From Actinomycetota bacterium (GTDB lineage: Bacteria > Actinomycetota > Geothermincolia > Fen-727 > Anoxymicrobiaceae): 64,000 bases of DNA. The notes under the pieces are model-generated. The model was not told the origin of the DNA. It did not search any database and saw only the letters and a list, made by a program, of their open reading frames with translations. Positions 61,350-64,000 of the stretch are shown here, piece after piece. The translations under genes were made by a program, and so were the position numbers. The stretch is taken from NCBI GenBank assembly GCA_018831265.1, contig JAHJCO010000029.1, forward strand, positions 1 through 64,000, written 5' to 3'. Numbering within the stretch: the stretch's first letter is position 1; each line of letters starts with the position of its first letter.

Positions 61350-61726
61350 AGCTGACCCAACCCGGGGTCACCAGACAAAAAAGACGGGTTCCGCTGACCT
61401 GGTCTTTGGCCCCACACTCGCCTGCTGAGAGTTGGCAACCGCTCCTCGAGGGTGCGGTCACGCCCCCTTCTCCCCCTTTGTGGGAGGCAGGACTTACCCC
61501 TAAGCCGCACCATGCTCAGCAACCAGTAGTTACCTTACGTGGGTCGTTTCGCCTGCGACTGGCATCGACTTTCAACCACAGACCGGAACCCGCCATAGTG
61601 GATCTTACCCTCCGGATGACATGATATCCAGTATCGCGCTAGCGGTTCTCGCCCGAAGACTGCAGATTGCCCGGCCGGGACTCCAGTCCCGTCTCCTGAT
61701 ATTGGAATCCCCCGCTGGGTGTACGT
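61350..61726. other. Non-coding region upstream of the cold-shock gene, possible structured RNA
   Basis: No convincing reading frame is present. On the minus strand the sequence has a GGGACTGGAGTCCC hairpin near 61680, several GC-rich stems, and a late CCCGTCTTTTTT at about 61384 that could be a terminator. It matches no RNA family I can recognise (not RNase P, SRP, or a common riboswitch). Confidence 0.35.
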
Positions 61727-64000
61727 TCAGTACCCCGTATACCCCTCAGCGAAGTACCAGGAGGCTGACGGCGCGGTGACACCTATGGCGTCGTGGCCTC
61801 CGGCCCACAAGCCCTTGTAGGAGAAGTACACCGCACGCTCGGCCACGATCTGCGACCCGCCCGTGGTCTGGAGCCTGGTGGAGACCTCGGTGGCCTCCAA
61901 TCCAGGTATGTCGTCCAGCTTCTGGGTGAATCGCGATTGTGGCGCGAGCACGTAGGTCTTTTCCACCGGCGTTCCCGAGGGCTTCATGTAGGTGGCCTTC
62001 ACCGTGGCGCTCTCCGTTCCCGGGTTCTCCATGAGCAGGAAAGTGTCGAAGCCCTCGGCCGTGTAGCCCTCTGCCAGGTACCAGGTGGAAGACGGCGCGG
62101 TCGCCCCCACCGAGTCGTGTCCCCCCAACTTGCCCTTGTAATCGAAGTACATTGCCCTCTCGGCTATCACAGGGACGTTCGAGGAGAGGGTGGTGGAGAA
62201 TGAGGCAGCTTCCATACCTTCTACGTCGTCCACCTTGACCGTGAAGCGCGAGTGGGGGGCTACGCTCTCCTGCCTGTCCACAGGCTGGCCATCCTCCTTC
62301 AGGTAGGAGTAGGTGACGACCGCCTGGGTATCTCCCGGGTTCTGAACCAGTATGTAGGTGTCGAAGGATTCGGCGGTGTAGCCTTCGGCAAGGTGCCAGG
62401 TGGCTGAAGGTGCCGGGACCCCCGCCTGCCCGTGACCACCGATACGGCCGTAGTAGTCGAAGTACATGGCCCTCTCGGACGTGATGGGAATGTCGGAGTC
62501 CACCTTCATGGATAGCTCCGTGGATTCCAGTCCAGCTATGTCGTCCACCTTCACCGTGTATCTGGCGTGTGGGGCCACCTGGTAGGTGCCGCTCACCGTC
62601 TGTGCACCGGGGAGCATGTAAGTCACGGTTACGTTGGCGGCTGTAGCTTGAGGGTTCTGGAGCAGCAGGTAGGTGTCGAAGGACCCGGCGGTGTACCCTT
62701 CCGCGAAGTACCAGGTGTCAGAGGGAGAGGTCATCCCCGCGCAGTCGTGCCCTCCCTCAAAGGAACCGAGGTAGTCGAAGTACATGGAGCGCTCCGCGAT
62801 TATGGGAAGGCTCGCCTCCACGCTCACAGTGGTGGAGACGTCCACCGCGGGGAGCAGCTCGTTCAGGAAAACCGTCTGTCTGCCTTCTGCGGGGACTGTC
62901 ACGCCGTGGTCCTTTGTCATCCCTCCCGGCAGCATGAAGGTGAGGTCCACGTCCGCCGCCTGGTCGTTGGGGTTCTCCAGCAGTATGTAGGTGGAGAAGT
63001 TGGGGGGATCGCATATGCGTGTATAGCCAATGGACTCCCAGGCGTTGAAGGCGCCGATCTTCCAGGTGACCACGCACTCCCCTGGCATGTAGGCCCGCGT
63101 GAAATCCACCTCCTGCTCTAGAATCACCGGGCTCTCCCACCCCGGGTAGGGGGCGCCCTGGCTGGTGAAGCGCTTTATGTCGGAGGCATTGCCCCTTCCG
63201 TAGACGGTTCCCTCCGTGTCCTCGAAACGACTGAAGATACCCCCGGAGAGGTCGTCCCGGATCGAAATCTCACTCTCGCCTGTTTCTAGAGGATACCCTC
63301 CCAGGCTGAACACATTCGGCGTGCCGTCCGCCGTCAGGTGCATCACCTGCCAGGGGTCTCCTTGCGGGGCCTTGAACAGGACGAATGCTCCCCCGAGCAT
63401 GTCGGGGCATGAAGAGGAGTGCGGGTCGCTGAGCATCTCCTCAGTGTCGTAGACAAGCCTGCCGTTCTTCTGCCAGAGGACGTTGCCGCCCGCATCCACC
63501 CTCTGGGCCCAGTAGGAGTTGCCGTAGGGGTATGTCGCCCCGTGGCCCCTCAGAACGTCCAGCCAGACAACGACCGCGCCGCCGAAGCCATCGTCCACCA
63601 TCACACATCCACCGAGCCAGACGTCATCTCCGCCATGGAGAACCTCGTCCCCGTTCAACATCATCTCCCCATCGGGGTCCCACCCCGGACAGGCGTTGCC
63701 ATCTGGACCTATCTTGAGAGCCTTGACGTAATATGCCTGGCCTACATCGTCGTCCTCTATCCATGCGAGCAGAGCATTGCCCTGACCGTCCGGGACCACC
63801 TTCAGGTCGTGCCTTGAAGCTGGAGTTGGCAGGATACGCTTTCCGCCGTACTGCCAGCCCGGGGCCGTGGCTGGTTCCCCGGTGCACCGATACCCGTAGA
63901 TGTCATACTTCTGGTTCTCCCCGTCCCCCGGCTCCTGCGGGAAGTCCCTGGAGTCGAGCCAGAACTCGTAGAAGCCGCTTTGCTGGTCTGTAAAGGAAAT
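61727..64000 (-). CDS. Secreted AEGYT-repeat protein, 5' end beyond window
   Basis: The frame is open to 64000, so the N-terminus is missing; 757 codons are visible. The first ~310 residues contain a repeated 'DGQGNALLAWIEDDD / DGFGGAVVVWLD' pattern, as in exported bacterial beta-propeller-like proteins. From about residue 330 four complete modules and the start of a fifth follow (WYFAEGYTAGSFDTYLLLQN ... AERAMYFDYYGRIGGHGQAG), and the protein stops abruptly at SWYFAEGYTGY. Same module as the proteins at 29.3 and 38.4 kb. Likely surface-attached or matrix protein. Confidence 0.82.
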   Translation of the reverse strand: MSFTDQQSGFYEFWLDSRDFPQEPGDGENQKYDIYGYRCTGEPATAPGWQYGGKRILPTPASRHDLKVVPDGQGNALLAWIEDDDVGQAYYVKALKIGPDGNACPGWDPDGEMMLNGDEVLHGGDDVWLGGCVMVDDGFGGAVVVWLDVLRGHGATYPYGNSYWAQRVDAGGNVLWQKNGRLVYDTEEMLSDPHSSSCPDMLGGAFVLFKAPQGDPWQVMHLTADGTPNVFSLGGYPLETGESEISIRDDLSGGIFSRFEDTEGTVYGRGNASDIKRFTSQGAPYPGWESPVILEQEVDFTRAYMPGECVVTWKIGAFNAWESIGYTRICDPPNFSTYILLENPNDQAADVDLTFMLPGGMTKDHGVTVPAEGRQTVFLNELLPAVDVSTTVSVEASLPIIAERSMYFDYLGSFEGGHDCAGMTSPSDTWYFAEGYTAGSFDTYLLLQNPQATAANVTVTYMLPGAQTVSGTYQVAPHARYTVKVDDIAGLESTELSMKVDSDIPITSERAMYFDYYGRIGGHGQAGVPAPSATWHLAEGYTAESFDTYILVQNPGDTQAVVTYSYLKEDGQPVDRQESVAPHSRFTVKVDDVEGMEAASFSTTLSSNVPVIAERAMYFDYKGKLGGHDSVGATAPSSTWYLAEGYTAEGFDTFLLMENPGTESATVKATYMKPSGTPVEKTYVLAPQSRFTQKLDDIPGLEATEVSTRLQTTGGSQIVAERAVYFSYKGLWAGGHDAIGVTAPSASWYFAEGYTGY

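Overview
The window is 64 kb of high-GC bacterial DNA with short intergenic gaps, many GTG/TTG starts and many overlapping stop/start codons. The gene content suggests a deep-branching, probably anaerobic, actinobacterium-like lineage. Evidence for this: a tungsten aldehyde:ferredoxin oxidoreductase; a conserved housekeeping run of csp, hpf, two HD-domain membrane proteins, secA, prfB, PHP, ftsE, ftsX, ctpA, smpB and ssrA; long acyl-CoA catabolic clusters with DUF35 proteins; and secreted proteins built from a repeated 'AEG..T..GF..Y....NP' module. The taxonomic statement is inference.

Layout. 1-14.1 kb (+): an acyl-CoA or steroid-like degradation cluster. It has a thiolase-like aldolase, two DUF35 proteins, two acyl-CoA synthetases, a crotonase, two acyl-CoA dehydrogenases (one lacking the catalytic Glu), a nitroreductase, a 2[4Fe-4S] ferredoxin, two thiolases, an SDR and a TetR regulator. 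14.2-24.4 kb: a mixed accessory region with a STAS-like protein, acyltransferases, alpha/beta hydrolases, lipoproteins, an SDR with an internal deletion, a toxin-antitoxin pair next to tRNA-Gly, a radical SAM protein, a methyltransferase and a flavoprotein. 24.6-33.7 kb: tRNA-Pro, zinc-ribbon membrane proteins, AOR, a secreted GH114-like protein and an ABC exporter. 33.7-37.9 kb: a Leloir galT-galK-galE cluster interrupted by two related zinc-ribbon genes on the other strand. 38.4-47.1 kb: a secreted propeller-like protein, GDPD, a lipid kinase, a phosphatase, a murI-MBL-rph-rdgB operon and small proteins. 47.1-61.2 kb: ssrA/smpB, ctpA, ftsXE, PHP, prfB (with a programmed frameshift), secA, HD, HD-GYP, hpf and csp, all on the minus strand. 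61.7-64 kb: a partial secreted repeat protein running off the window.

The unusual signal is non-coding. Intergenic regions carry several families of palindromic elements with fixed lengths and partly compensatory stem changes. An 80-bp family sits 23-30 nt upstream of start codons, including prfB. There is a 165-bp terminal-inverted-repeat pair, a 75-bp GGGGTCAGGC pair, and several REPIN-like single copies. Separately, a structured element lies immediately 3' of both tRNA-Gly and ssrA. At each locus it is bounded by a duplicated host RNA 3' end, carries an inverted copy of that host's T-arm, and shares a core with hairpins that covary between the two copies. This last element is the best candidate for something undescribed.
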